NCBI GenBank assembly: GCA_030688205.1
Contig: JAUYIQ010000059.1
Coordinates: 1-36,866 of the forward strand
From: Candidatus Curtissbacteria bacterium
GTDB taxonomy: Bacteria > Patescibacteriota > Microgenomatia > Curtissbacterales > GWA2-41-24
Direction: 5' to 3'
Length of the DNA stretch: 36,866 bases
The notes beneath the pieces were generated by a model. That model had not been told where the DNA came from. It saw nothing but the letters and a program-made list of their open reading frames with translations, and did not search any database. Shown here piece after piece: positions 18,088 to 27,989 of this stretch. Position numbers and translations under genes: made by a program. Numbering within the stretch: the first letter of the stretch is position 1; the number at the start of each line of letters is the position of its first letter.

Positions 18088-19731
18088 ATGGTCGGATACG
18101 AATGGAAGATAAAATCAAAAGCTCCTGATAAAAAAAATGTAAAATGGCTGCTTACTATACTTGCTAAAAACAGAGGGCTGGATACTGCCAAAAAACTTAA
18201 TGATTTCCTAAACCCGACACTCGAGCAAATTTTAAAAGTTACACCTACCCATTTGGAAAAAGGGCTAAACAGAGTTATTTCAGCTATCAAAAACAAAGAG
18301 AAAATAGCCATATATTGCGATTACGATGCCGACGGTCTAAATGCAGCGGCAATTATGTGGGAGACGCTTTACGATTTAGGTGCAAAAGTTATGCCCTATG
18401 TTCCTCACAGACTCACTGAGGGCTACGGACTTTCAAAACAAGGGATATTAAAGCTCAAAGAAGAACAAAAAATCACACTGATTATAACAGTAGACCAAGG
18501 TGTTACTGCCCTCGAGCAGGTCCAGTACGCCACAAAATTGGGAATTGATGTTGTTATCACAGACCACCATATTCTTCCGGTAAAACAACCCCATCCCTAT
18601 GCACTTGTTCATACTACTGACCTTTGCGGAGCCGGTGTCGCCTGGCGCCTCTGTTGGGAAATAGTTTCTCAGCTGGATCCCACTTACAAAGATAAGTTTT
18701 TAGAAAAACTTGAACTGGCAGCAATTGCAACGATTGCCGATCTGGTTCCTTTAATTGGTGCAAACAGATCAATAGTAAAAATGGGTCTTCTGCAAATCGT
18801 CAAAACAAAAAGGCCAGGATTAAAAGCGCTAATAACAGCAGCAAACATCACATGGCCGGTTGGAACTTATGAAATCGGTCACATAATAGCACCAAGAATA
18901 AATGCGATGGGCAGAATCGAACATGGACTGGACTCCCTTAGACTTCTCTGTACAAAAAGTCAAAAGAAAGCAGACACTCTTGCCCAACTTCTCTCAAAAA
19001 CAAATACCAGAAGACAAGATTTAACAACAAAAGCCATAGAACATGCCAGGTCTTTAGTCGACCCAGAAGTTTTAATAGGAGTTATAGAACACGATACTTG
19101 GCATGAAGGGGTGATCGGCTTAGTTGCCTCCCAACTAGTCGAATCTTTCTGGCGGCCGATGATTGTAATTTCCCGCGGTGTGAAGTTTTCTAAAGGTTCC
19201 GCCCGCTCTATTCCGGGTTTTAACATAATAGAAGCAATAAGAGCATCAAGCCAATACTTAGTAGATGCAGGCGGTCACCCGATGGCTGCCGGTTTCACCA
19301 TAGAAACGGAGCAAATAGAAATTTTTAAAAACAGTATCACCAAATACGCAAAAACAATTATTACCGAGGAAATTTTGGAAAGGAAGCTGGAAGCAGAATG
19401 TGAGTTGGAATCAGGGGACATAAATATGGAAAATCTAAAAACCATAGAAGTATTCGAACCATTCGGAATCGCCAACCCCCTGCCTCTTTTTGTTACAAAA
19501 AATATGACAGTTGAAGACGTGAGAGGAGTAGGACTCCAAAACAAACACCTCAAACTCCAAGTAGACGGTATCAGCGCAATCGGTTTCAACCTGGGCGAAC
19601 TACGTACCCAACTGCGTCCCGGACACAAAGTCGACCTTGCCTACACACTGGCTGTTGATCGCTATGCAGGCGACGGCAGCATCCAGCTAAAAGTAAAAGA
19701 CCTGAAAGTTGCAAACCACCAAATACAATAA
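18088..19731 (+). CDS. recJ: Single-stranded-DNA-specific exonuclease RecJ
   Basis: IAIYCDYDADGLNAAAIM, VDQGV, ITDHHI, GGHPMAAGFTI, FEPFGIANPLPLF. Confidence 0.97.
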   Translation: MVGYEWKIKSKAPDKKNVKWLLTILAKNRGLDTAKKLNDFLNPTLEQILKVTPTHLEKGLNRVISAIKNKEKIAIYCDYDADGLNAAAIMWETLYDLGAKVMPYVPHRLTEGYGLSKQGILKLKEEQKITLIITVDQGVTALEQVQYATKLGIDVVITDHHILPVKQPHPYALVHTTDLCGAGVAWRLCWEIVSQLDPTYKDKFLEKLELAAIATIADLVPLIGANRSIVKMGLLQIVKTKRPGLKALITAANITWPVGTYEIGHIIAPRINAMGRIEHGLDSLRLLCTKSQKKADTLAQLLSKTNTRRQDLTTKAIEHARSLVDPEVLIGVIEHDTWHEGVIGLVASQLVESFWRPMIVISRGVKFSKGSARSIPGFNIIEAIRASSQYLVDAGGHPMAAGFTIETEQIEIFKNSITKYAKTIITEEILERKLEAECELESGDINMENLKTIEVFEPFGIANPLPLFVTKNMTVEDVRGVGLQNKHLKLQVDGISAIGFNLGELRTQLRPGHKVDLAYTLAVDRYAGDGSIQLKVKDLKVANHQIQ

Positions 19732-19774
19732 AAAGAGATGACAGAAATAGGGAGTTTAGTTTAGAATAGGCTCT

Positions 19775-21154
19775 ATGAATCGCACACTTGCTGCAGATTG
19801 CAACGAACATATCGGCAAAAAAGTAACCCTGATGGGTTGGATTAATACTATTAGGGATCATGGCAAAATCTCTTTTTACGATCTTCGGGACATTTCCGGC
19901 ATAATCCAAACAGTAGCCAAAAAACAATACGAAGTCGGCCACGAATATGTTGTAAAAATCGAAGGTGTAGTAAAAAAACGACCCGAAAATCTTATCAACA
20001 AAAATATTCCAACCGGGGAAATCGAGCTTGAGATTGAATCCTTGGAAGTAATTAGCGTTGCGCAAACTCTGCCTATTCCTATAGAAGGTGATGGTTATGA
20101 TATCGATGAGAAGCTCCGTCTTAAATACCGCTACCTCGATCTTAGAAGACAAAGGCTGCAGACAAATTTGAAACTTAGGTTTCAAATGCTATCTTTTATG
20201 AGACAATTTTTAGCAAGCAATGGATTTACGGAAATTGAAACACCAATTCTCACCAAAACTACTCCGGAAGGCGCACGGGACTTTTTAGTTCCATCTCGTC
20301 TTCAACCGGGGAACTTTTATGCATTACCCCAATCTCCACAGCAATACAAGCAACTGCTTATGGTCGCCGGTCTTGATAGATATTTTCAAATTGCAAGATG
20401 TTTTAGAGATGAAGATCCGAGAGCAGATAGAGCATATGGCGAATTCTCTCAACTTGATATAGAGATGTCTTTTGTCGAGCAGGAAGACATTTTAAAATTA
20501 ACAGAAGAACTTTTTCGTCAGATTACTGAAAAAGTATTCAAAAAGAAAGTTTTAGAATATCCTTTTCCAAGAATCAGTCACAAAGATGCTCTGGAAAAAT
20601 ATGGAGTAGACAAATTCGACTTGCGGAAAGACAAAGATCCAAATGTTTTGGCTTTTGCATTTGTTGTCGATTTCCCGCTTTTCACCGAGCAAACAAAAGA
20701 GGATTTCTATTACGGCTCCGGGTCGGCGAAATTTGCACCGTCCCACCATATGTTTACTGCTCCACATCCCGACGATATACCACTGTTGGATTCTAATCCG
20801 GCAAAAGTAAGAGGTCTGCAGCACGATTTAGTATGTAACGGTTACGAAGTTGGTGGAGGCAGTATCAGAATACATCAGAGAGAAATCCAGGAAAAGATTT
20901 TTAATCTAATTGGTTTTTCTACCGAACAAAAAGAACAGTTCAACCACATGTTGGAAGCCTTCACTTATGGAGTTCCTCCTCACGGTGGAATAGCACCCGG
21001 AATTGAAAGACTTCTAATGGTAGCAACTGGCGAAGAGAACACCAGAGAAGTTATGGCTTTTCCAATGACAGGTTCCGGTCAAACCGCAGTTATGAATGCT
21101 CCAAGTGCAGCAGACCCCAAAATCCTCAAAGAGCTAAAGCTTAAAATATCGTGA
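19775..21154 (+). CDS. aspS: Aspartyl-tRNA synthetase, compact form without a GAD insertion
   Basis: YRYLDLRRQRLQTNLKLR, TPEGARDFLVPSR, RCFRDEDPRADRAYGEFSQLDIEMSF, GIAPGIERLLM. PRISHKDALEKYGVDKFDLR is followed almost at once by AFAFVVDFPLF. Confidence 0.95.
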   Translation: MNRTLAADCNEHIGKKVTLMGWINTIRDHGKISFYDLRDISGIIQTVAKKQYEVGHEYVVKIEGVVKKRPENLINKNIPTGEIELEIESLEVISVAQTLPIPIEGDGYDIDEKLRLKYRYLDLRRQRLQTNLKLRFQMLSFMRQFLASNGFTEIETPILTKTTPEGARDFLVPSRLQPGNFYALPQSPQQYKQLLMVAGLDRYFQIARCFRDEDPRADRAYGEFSQLDIEMSFVEQEDILKLTEELFRQITEKVFKKKVLEYPFPRISHKDALEKYGVDKFDLRKDKDPNVLAFAFVVDFPLFTEQTKEDFYYGSGSAKFAPSHHMFTAPHPDDIPLLDSNPAKVRGLQHDLVCNGYEVGGGSIRIHQREIQEKIFNLIGFSTEQKEQFNHMLEAFTYGVPPHGGIAPGIERLLMVATGEENTREVMAFPMTGSGQTAVMNAPSAADPKILKELKLKIS

Positions 21155-22056
21155 AATTTGTTCGCGTTGCTGTAGTTTTATTAATTCTCACTGCAATAGC
21201 AATCTTCATTTTTTTACAAAACAGCAAAAATGTACCCCCAGAAGTACAAAAATATATAAAAAAAGAAGACATCCCAAAAATTTATCCATATCCGGTCAGA
21301 GTTCAAAATTTCACAGACGTTGCGCCAATCACATCAAAAGCAGCTGTTGTACTTGATGTAAAAACCGGAGTTACTCTTTTCGAAAAGAACGCAAGTATCC
21401 GGCAACTGCCGGCATCGACAACAAAATTAATGACTGCTCTTGTGGCTTTGGAAAAATGCACACCCGACCAAATTATTACTGTGCAGGCATATCATCCTGA
21501 ACCCACACAAATGGGCCTGACAACAGGAGATACGTTAACAATGCAGTCTCTTTTGTATGGTCTTTTAATAAACTCCGGAAACGATGCGGCATCTGTACTT
21601 TCATATTCATGTGCATCGTCCGCGGAAAACTTCGTTTTACAAATGAACCAAAAAGCGCTGGAGATAGAAATGAAAAATACTCACTTTGCCAACCCCGAAG
21701 GATTTGATGATCCCATGCAATACTCAACCGCAAAAGATTTAGCAAAATTAGCGAGAGTTGCTGTCGCAAATCCGCTTATTTCAAAAATTGTTGCAACCAA
21801 AAGTACTGTGGTAACAGACACAAGTGGCACAAAAACTTATTACTTGGAAAACATTAACAAATTATTAGGAAGTGTCGATGGCGTTGAAGGAATTAAAACA
21901 GGACAAACAACACTTGCTCAAGAAATTCTGATAACCAAAACAACACGGGATGGAAATACAGTTTTAATAGTTATTTTGGGATCACTGGACAGATTTACAG
22001 AATCAAAAAACCTTATCGAATGGACCTTTGCCAATCACACATGGATAAAACCTTAA
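21151..22056 (+). CDS. D-alanyl-D-alanine carboxypeptidase-like serine peptidase (S11)
   Basis: SxxK (ASTTKLMTA), SGN (NSGNDAASVL), KTG (GIKTGQT). Confidence 0.94.
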   Translation: MKFVRVAVVLLILTAIAIFIFLQNSKNVPPEVQKYIKKEDIPKIYPYPVRVQNFTDVAPITSKAAVVLDVKTGVTLFEKNASIRQLPASTTKLMTALVALEKCTPDQIITVQAYHPEPTQMGLTTGDTLTMQSLLYGLLINSGNDAASVLSYSCASSAENFVLQMNQKALEIEMKNTHFANPEGFDDPMQYSTAKDLAKLARVAVANPLISKIVATKSTVVTDTSGTKTYYLENINKLLGSVDGVEGIKTGQTTLAQEILITKTTRDGNTVLIVILGSLDRFTESKNLIEWTFANHTWIKP

Positions 22057-22063
22057 TAAATTC

Positions 22064-23095
22064 TTATTTAAGCCACTTCTCATCAACGGCGCCCACATAC
22101 CCAACTTGCTCGTCTAAGCTGTAAAAAAGATAAACCGGTTCCAAATATTGTTGATTGGTGGAGCTTTCGATATATCCGAGCCTTACATCCGAAATTACGA
22201 CATTGGTTGTCGTAAGAGGTTTCACAAAAGCGCCACGACCTGCTTTCAACTCCTCAAACGCTTTTGCAGTACCTTTTAGTGGATAAGTAGCAAAACTGTT
22301 TTTCCTAACAGGCAGCAAATTCAAATCTGCAGATACAACTGTTCTTTCAGAAACCAAAACGGTTGCAAGTTCGGATTTGTCCTTGGGCCAAAGCACCGGC
22401 AGTTTATCGATGTCGCCTCGGAAAAAATCAACCCTCACCAAATTGGCGGCGGAAAGACTTGACACCACAGTAAGACTGTTTCCGTCTATTCTTATAAACT
22501 GGGTCCGGATTTTATCTTCAGGAAACTCAGAAACAGAAATGCCGAAGTTTTCAAAAAATTCTCGCGCAGTTTTAACTGCATCCTCAAGACTTGCCGGTCT
22601 TGAGGTAATAATATTTTGGTCGCTGGCAAAGTTGGATCTCAAACTAAAGTTTCCCGTGGTTTTATCTATTGTTAATATTCGACTGCTATTTTGAAGATCA
22701 ACGAATTCTACTTTTCCGCCCTCAGATTCTGACGGTTCACCATCAAATCCGGCACTTGCAGCTTTTGCCTTAATATCTTCAATGGCACCGAAAGAAAGAA
22801 CGCTTGGCGCAATTGCAAACACTTTAGCGTAAGCTGCCAATGTTGGGAGGTCACCGCTTATTGTTTCCAGAGAGTATGTGATACCAACTGTTGGCTTGTA
22901 GCCTTCCGAAATGTCCATTTTAGGCAACTTTCCAAAAGCGACTGTTGCCGGGAGAGGCGGGGGAGGGAAAAGAGCATTTTTAATATTACCCGCTATCCCA
23001 AAAAAAATCATTAAAAAAATTACAGCTGCAATTGCAACAACAACCCAAATAGAAGCTTTTTTGGAAAAAATTGCAGCCTCGGTTAAAGATGACAT
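22064..23095 (-). CDS. Hypothetical membrane-anchored protein
   Basis: N-terminal cytoplasmic segment, TM (WVVVAIAAVIFLMIFFGIAG), PPPPLP linker and a large external domain. Confidence 0.75.
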   Translation of the reverse strand: MSSLTEAAIFSKKASIWVVVAIAAVIFLMIFFGIAGNIKNALFPPPPLPATVAFGKLPKMDISEGYKPTVGITYSLETISGDLPTLAAYAKVFAIAPSVLSFGAIEDIKAKAASAGFDGEPSESEGGKVEFVDLQNSSRILTIDKTTGNFSLRSNFASDQNIITSRPASLEDAVKTAREFFENFGISVSEFPEDKIRTQFIRIDGNSLTVVSSLSAANLVRVDFFRGDIDKLPVLWPKDKSELATVLVSERTVVSADLNLLPVRKNSFATYPLKGTAKAFEELKAGRGAFVKPLTTTNVVISDVRLGYIESSTNQQYLEPVYLFYSLDEQVGYVGAVDEKWLK

Positions 23096-23109
23096 GATAC
23101 AATTTTAAC

Positions 23110-24402
23110 ATGTCACAAGTCCGCGTTAGAATAGCCCCGTCACCAACAGGCATTCCCCACATAGGGAATACCAGGACTGTACTTTTCAATTGGTTGTATG
23201 CCAGAAAGAACAATGGCAAGTTCGTTGTAAGGATAGAAGACACGGATCGCAAGCGACAAGTCGCCGGGGCGCAAGACAAAATTCTGGAAATTCTTGAGTT
23301 TTTAGGTCTCTTGTGGGACGAAGGTCCCGAAAAAGGAGGAAATTTCAGTCCATACGTTCAATCCGAAAGAAAAGAGCTTTACAAAAAATATGCAGACGAA
23401 CTTATTGAAAAAGGATTGGCATACGAAGATGAAGGAGCAATAAGGTTTAAAGTCGAAAAAGGAAAAACTTGGAGTTGGCAGGATTTAATTCACGGTGAAA
23501 TTTCTTTTAAATCAGATGTTATCGAAGATTTCGTAATTATGAAATCAGACGGCTTCCCAACTTATCACTTGGGTGTTGTCGTCGATGATCATTTAATGGA
23601 AATTTCAGACGTTCTTCGTGGTGACGAATGGATTTCTTCAACACCGAAGCATTTAATGATTTTTGATGCCTTAGGCTGGAAACCGCCCAAATTCGGCCAC
23701 TTGCCTGTAATAGTCGGTCCGGATAAATCAAAGCTTTCAAAAAGGCACGGAGCAAAATCCGTTCTCGACTATCGCGACGAAGGATATTTACCGGAAGCAC
23801 TAATCAATTTTATGGCTCTTCTCGGATGGTCTGCCCCACCGGAGGTTGCCAGAGGCAAAACAGGGGATAAGGAAAAAGAATTGTTTTCCCTCCAGGAATT
23901 GACTGAAATTTTTTCGATAGACCGCATAAACACAACCAACCCCGTTTTTAATTTAGAAAAATTAAACTGGTTTAATAAAAAATATCTGCAAACCTTACCC
24001 GTCAAAAACTTAAAAGAAAAAATCAAACAGTTTTCAAAAAAAGCCAAAACTTTAGACGACGACAGGTTAACGAAAATCATAAGTCTTGTTCGGGACAGGA
24101 TAACAACACTTACAGACTTCGATAAATATTCCGCGATTTTCTTTGAGAAAGGCAAAGAGAAAGCTCCTGAAAAATCAAAAGTCGAAAACGCAAAACAGGC
24201 AATTGAATCGATAACCGACTGGGATGAAGAGTCTATTAGTCAACTTCTGGACAAATGGATCGAAGAAAAAAATCTACAGGCGGGAGATTTCAAAAACACC
24301 TTAAGGCTTTCAGTTTTTGCGGATAATACCCCACCTATTTATCAATCACTTGCAGTTTTATCTAAAGAGGAAGTTTTAAAAAGAATTCAAGACGCCCTAT
24401 AA
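23110..24402 (+). CDS. gltX: Glutamyl-tRNA synthetase
   Basis: RIAPSPTGIPHIGNTRTVLFNWLYAR, RIEDTDRKR, KLSKRHGAKSV. Confidence 0.97.
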   Translation: MSQVRVRIAPSPTGIPHIGNTRTVLFNWLYARKNNGKFVVRIEDTDRKRQVAGAQDKILEILEFLGLLWDEGPEKGGNFSPYVQSERKELYKKYADELIEKGLAYEDEGAIRFKVEKGKTWSWQDLIHGEISFKSDVIEDFVIMKSDGFPTYHLGVVVDDHLMEISDVLRGDEWISSTPKHLMIFDALGWKPPKFGHLPVIVGPDKSKLSKRHGAKSVLDYRDEGYLPEALINFMALLGWSAPPEVARGKTGDKEKELFSLQELTEIFSIDRINTTNPVFNLEKLNWFNKKYLQTLPVKNLKEKIKQFSKKAKTLDDDRLTKIISLVRDRITTLTDFDKYSAIFFEKGKEKAPEKSKVENAKQAIESITDWDEESISQLLDKWIEEKNLQAGDFKNTLRLSVFADNTPPIYQSLAVLSKEEVLKRIQDAL

Positions 24403-24453
24403 GCTGCCCTCGAAGCTGTTTTCGAAGCTAAGAAATGATAAAATAATATGCAT

Positions 24454-24524
24454 TGCGGGATCGTCTAACGGTAGGACAACGGCCTCTGAAGCCGTTTATT
24501 TAGGTTCAAATCCTAATCCCGCAG
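24454..24524 (+). tRNA. tRNA-Gln (anticodon CTG)
   Basis: Full cloverleaf: TGCGGGA/TCCCGCA acceptor, ACGGC-CTCTGAA-GCCGT anticodon arm, TAGG-TTCAAAT-CCTA T arm. 3' CCA is not encoded (GCAAA follows). Confidence 0.95.
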
Positions 24525-24528
24525 CAAA
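24508..24528 (+). repeat. 21-bp direct repeat copy 1 (tRNA 3' end)
   Basis: AAATCCTAATCCCGCAGCAAA, identical to 24666-24686. Confidence 0.9.
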
Positions 24529-24665
24529 TTTTTGTGACCGAAGGTTACCAAAATTTGCTGGGATTGTTGATTTAAGCTTCTTTAAGTTCACTATTTCGGA
24601 ACACTATTGAAACGACGATTTCAATAGTAGTGTAGAAATACAATGGATCTGCATTTGCAGATCAT

Positions 24666-24686
24666 AAATCCTAATCCCGCAGCAAA
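24666..24686 (+). repeat. 21-bp direct repeat copy 2 (orphan tRNA-Gln 3' end)
   Basis: AAATCCTAATCCCGCAGCAAA, 158 bp downstream of copy 1. Confidence 0.9.
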
Positions 24687-24762
24687 ATTTTATAGCCTCA
24701 ATTTTTATAATCTAGAAAATGGTAGAACGAAGCGGTGAGAGTATCTTTCTAACTTTGAATAG

Positions 24763-26352
24763 TTATAAATTAGCTTCTTTGGGAATTTTATAGAACCCAT
24801 TCTCGAAATCCCTCCACTGTTTTGCTGTGCGCTTGTGAATTTCTGAGGTTTTGATGTAACCATTAGTAAGACCACCGTCGTATCTTTGAATCCTTGTGTA
24901 CTCACGAACTAAATATGGTTCTAACAGCCTAAAATAAAGTCCTCCTTCTGGAAAGTAGACAAAGGTTGGAGGATTATACATCATTAACTCAATTAAGTTC
25001 CTTTTTGATTCTTCCGATTTATAGGACCAATTTAAATATGCATTCTGTTTTCCAGCGAGAGGCAGATCAGAGGTAATATTAAATAGACCTTCAAGTTCAC
25101 CAGCAAGAAGCTTGTCGCCTTCTTGTTTAAGAGTTTTGAATGCTGTTGATAACGATTGTATATCACCGTATTGGATAAAATGTTCTTCATTTTTATCCTT
25201 ACTTTCTCTCCACCATGCAGTGTTGAAAAATAATGCTACTGCAATCAACGTCCCACTTAAAGCCATAAAGACAATCTTTTTCTTAGGTTTATTCCCAATT
25301 TTTTCAATTGCTAGCTTTAAGAGGATTACAGATATTATTGTAAAAGCCCCTAGATGAGGTAACACATGGAATGCAGTATAAAAACCCACATCTATTTTAG
25401 GAATTCTGAGATTCAAGAGCATTAATAATGTGTATAAAAATGCTACCTTTAGAATAAATGGTTTCTTTTTGTTGCTTGTTAAAATTGCACATATTGAAAT
25501 TGCGGATAAAACTATTAAAAACAAGTAGTATTTTGCGACAGGGCCAGAATGATTAAGTAAACTCTGGAATGGATAGATTAATATTGCGAAATGTGATCTG
25601 AAACCCTGCGTTCCCGCTTCATAAGGAAGAAAGTATCTAATATTATCTAGAACTGTGTTATGAAACCAACCTTTAAAATCTATAAAGACAAACATTAATA
25701 TTGTTGGAACCAACACAGACAATAAAACTAGTTTTCTGTCTTCGGGCTTTGCGTGATATAAATAAACGATAGAAGCAAGTGCAAGAAATGGAACAGAGGG
25801 CAACAGACTGAACGCGATTAAGAAAATACATAGTCCAAAGATTATTGGCTCAATTTTTTTAAACAATTGTTTATTTTGCTGTTTTTTCCAAAAAATAACT
25901 TCTGCAGTGTTACCCATAATAAACATAGTTGGATAAAGAGCGATGCTTTCTGCGAGCAGATGATAACCGAACAGCCAAAATGTCACGGTTTCTGTAAGTA
26001 GTACTGAAACCAAACCTAACATGCGAAATTTAATAACTAAAATAAACGCACCAATAAATGATATAACCAGCATGAATTGCCTTACTCTTTCAATAAGCAT
26101 AAAAAGATTTGGAGGGTCCACAGTTTTGAAAAATAAAAAAGAAGCAATTATTGGTATTGGTTGATGGTTCGTTGAAATATCCGTATATAGTTTACTTCCG
26201 TGGTTTGCCATCATCCACCCAGGCGTAAGATGCTCTGACTCGTCACCAAACCTGAATGACTGAGTGTGCTTTCTTAGGTTAGTAAATTGCGCAACGAAAA
26301 ATAGTGATAAAATAATTAATAAGAAAGCGTAAAATTTTTTTTGGGAGAACAT
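24763..26352 (-). CDS. Polytopic membrane protein, GT39/PMT-like glycosyltransferase (GT-C fold), tentative
   Basis: About 10-12 hydrophobic segments; acidic motif near the N terminus (FGDESEHLTPGWMMANHGSKLYTDISTNHQPIP) typical of GT-C enzymes. Confidence 0.7.
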   Translation of the reverse strand: MFSQKKFYAFLLIILSLFFVAQFTNLRKHTQSFRFGDESEHLTPGWMMANHGSKLYTDISTNHQPIPIIASFLFFKTVDPPNLFMLIERVRQFMLVISFIGAFILVIKFRMLGLVSVLLTETVTFWLFGYHLLAESIALYPTMFIMGNTAEVIFWKKQQNKQLFKKIEPIIFGLCIFLIAFSLLPSVPFLALASIVYLYHAKPEDRKLVLLSVLVPTILMFVFIDFKGWFHNTVLDNIRYFLPYEAGTQGFRSHFAILIYPFQSLLNHSGPVAKYYLFLIVLSAISICAILTSNKKKPFILKVAFLYTLLMLLNLRIPKIDVGFYTAFHVLPHLGAFTIISVILLKLAIEKIGNKPKKKIVFMALSGTLIAVALFFNTAWWRESKDKNEEHFIQYGDIQSLSTAFKTLKQEGDKLLAGELEGLFNITSDLPLAGKQNAYLNWSYKSEESKRNLIELMMYNPPTFVYFPEGGLYFRLLEPYLVREYTRIQRYDGGLTNGYIKTSEIHKRTAKQWRDFENGFYKIPKEANL

Positions 26353-26436
26353 CGTATTAATTGTAGCAATAACTCTGATTTTTTATAAACTAATTCAGGA
26401 AATTTAACTTGCTCATACCAATCAAAAGTTCACTTC

Positions 26437-26451
26437 TCCGGCTTCGCCGGA
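26437..26451. repeat. Hairpin TCCGGC-TTC-GCCGGA
   Basis: Perfect 6-bp stem in the intergenic gap upstream of 26507. Confidence 0.6.
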
Positions 26452-26506
26452 TCAGTGTAAACAGAAATCATCCACTACTGCTAGCTTTGATATACTGGAA
26501 TAGTAA

Positions 26507-27424
26507 ATGCCTGCTCTATTGCCGATACTCCTAGCTATTATCGTTTCAATTCTAAGCCTTGGCTCGATTCTTCTGAATACCGTCAAAAGCCAAATCACAA
26601 ACGAGCCCGAAGCTCAAGTTTCACCAAGTGCGGAAATTTTACCATCGCCAACACTTACTCCTACGCCACTTCCTTCGTCTCCTCCTTCGTCGGAGCAAGC
26701 AGTGCAAGCAACCCCGACGCCATCAGCCGCACCATCGCCTAAACCGTCAGTGTCTCCCAGTCCAAAACCTGCATCCTCAACAGGTCAAACAACAAATACA
26801 GGTTCTTACACAGTTTTAACCTATGATTTAGGATCAACGACAGTCGTTACCGACACAGCTATTGACGGTGATTGTGCAAGTGATTGCGCCACAAAATCTC
26901 TAGCGGATTACATTTCAACAAATGGTGGAAGAGCCGGCATGAACGGGACATACTTTTGTCCTCCCGATTACTCTTCGTGTGCAGGGAAAGTAAACACCTT
27001 TGATTTTCCTGTCTGGAACAACCGGAATAAAAAATGGATAAACGCCGATAAATTATTCTGGAATGGCAGGGGAATGATGGTATTCCGTTCGGGATCAGCC
27101 CAGTTTCATGCCTGTGCATCCTGCGCTGGAGCACCATCAGACATAACCGGCGGCATTGTTAATTATCCACCCCTTCTTTCCGGTGGAAATGTTTTAGTTA
27201 GTGACGGCGGCAAAGGGACCAGAAGCGGAATCGGCTACGGCGGCGGAAAGCTTTTTCTTGTTGTTGCCAGAAGTGCCAGCTACATGGATCTTGCCAATAT
27301 TTTTAAATCTCTTGGTGCAATCGATGCACTCAACCTGGATGGCGGAGGCTCAGTTGCTCTTTATGACGGCGGCTACAAAGTCGGCCCCGGCCGTTCTCTC
27401 CCAAATGCTGTAATAATCAAATAG
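26507..27424 (+). CDS. Phosphodiester glycosidase (NAGPA-like) family protein with Ser/Pro linker
   Basis: N-terminal TM, PSP-rich linker, MNGTYFCPPDYSSC..., C-terminal ALNLDGGGSVALYDGGYKVGPGRSLPNAVIIK. Confidence 0.85.
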   Translation: MPALLPILLAIIVSILSLGSILLNTVKSQITNEPEAQVSPSAEILPSPTLTPTPLPSSPPSSEQAVQATPTPSAAPSPKPSVSPSPKPASSTGQTTNTGSYTVLTYDLGSTTVVTDTAIDGDCASDCATKSLADYISTNGGRAGMNGTYFCPPDYSSCAGKVNTFDFPVWNNRNKKWINADKLFWNGRGMMVFRSGSAQFHACASCAGAPSDITGGIVNYPPLLSGGNVLVSDGGKGTRSGIGYGGGKLFLVVARSASYMDLANIFKSLGAIDALNLDGGGSVALYDGGYKVGPGRSLPNAVIIK

Positions 27425-27989
27425 AATTAATCGTTTCATTTTCCGTAATTACCATGTCCATCGCAAGGTCATGCGCTTCTTTTGGCAAACTATCCGTTAT
27501 CTGAAAATCATAAGCAAGACCGATTTTAATCGCATCTGAATCGGATAAAAGTTTATCGTAAACGCCTTTCCCGTATCCAAGTCTTACACCTTTTCTGTCG
27601 AATGCAATTCCGGGGACAATTGCAACGTTAATTTCATAAGGCTTGATATATTTCCCGCTTGTCGGCTGTGGTATGCCGGCCGGCCCTTCTTCTAGATTAT
27701 CCCACCTCCTAAATTCACAAAATACATACCCAACCCGGGAATCAAATTTCGGCAAGAAAACTCGTTTACCCAAAGATATTAATAAATCTATGATTTTGCC
27801 GGTTTCAACCTCATTTTTTATTGCAACATAGGCGCAAACGATACCTACATTCTTGATTGCTTCCAATTCAAGAACTTTTTCCAAAATCGACAAACTTTTT
27901 TGTCTAACTTCCGTCCTTGACAATTCTAATCTTTTGTCAAGCAGTTGCTCTCGGATCTCCCGTTTTTTAGTAGTTTGTGTTCCCTGCAT
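27417..27989 (-). CDS. 5-formyltetrahydrofolate cyclo-ligase family protein
   Basis: KREIREQLLDKRLEL, KRVFLPKFD, VPGIAFDRKGVRLGYGKGVYDKLL. Confidence 0.93.
   Translation of the reverse strand: MQGTQTTKKREIREQLLDKRLELSRTEVRQKSLSILEKVLELEAIKNVGIVCAYVAIKNEVETGKIIDLLISLGKRVFLPKFDSRVGYVFCEFRRWDNLEEGPAGIPQPTSGKYIKPYEINVAIVPGIAFDRKGVRLGYGKGVYDKLLSDSDAIKIGLAYDFQITDSLPKEAHDLAMDMVITENETINSI

Noticed and set aside
26437-26451. TCCGGCTTCGCCGGA hairpin as a mobile element
   Set aside because: A short, common hairpin; without copy-number data it may be just a terminator or generic REP-like sequence.
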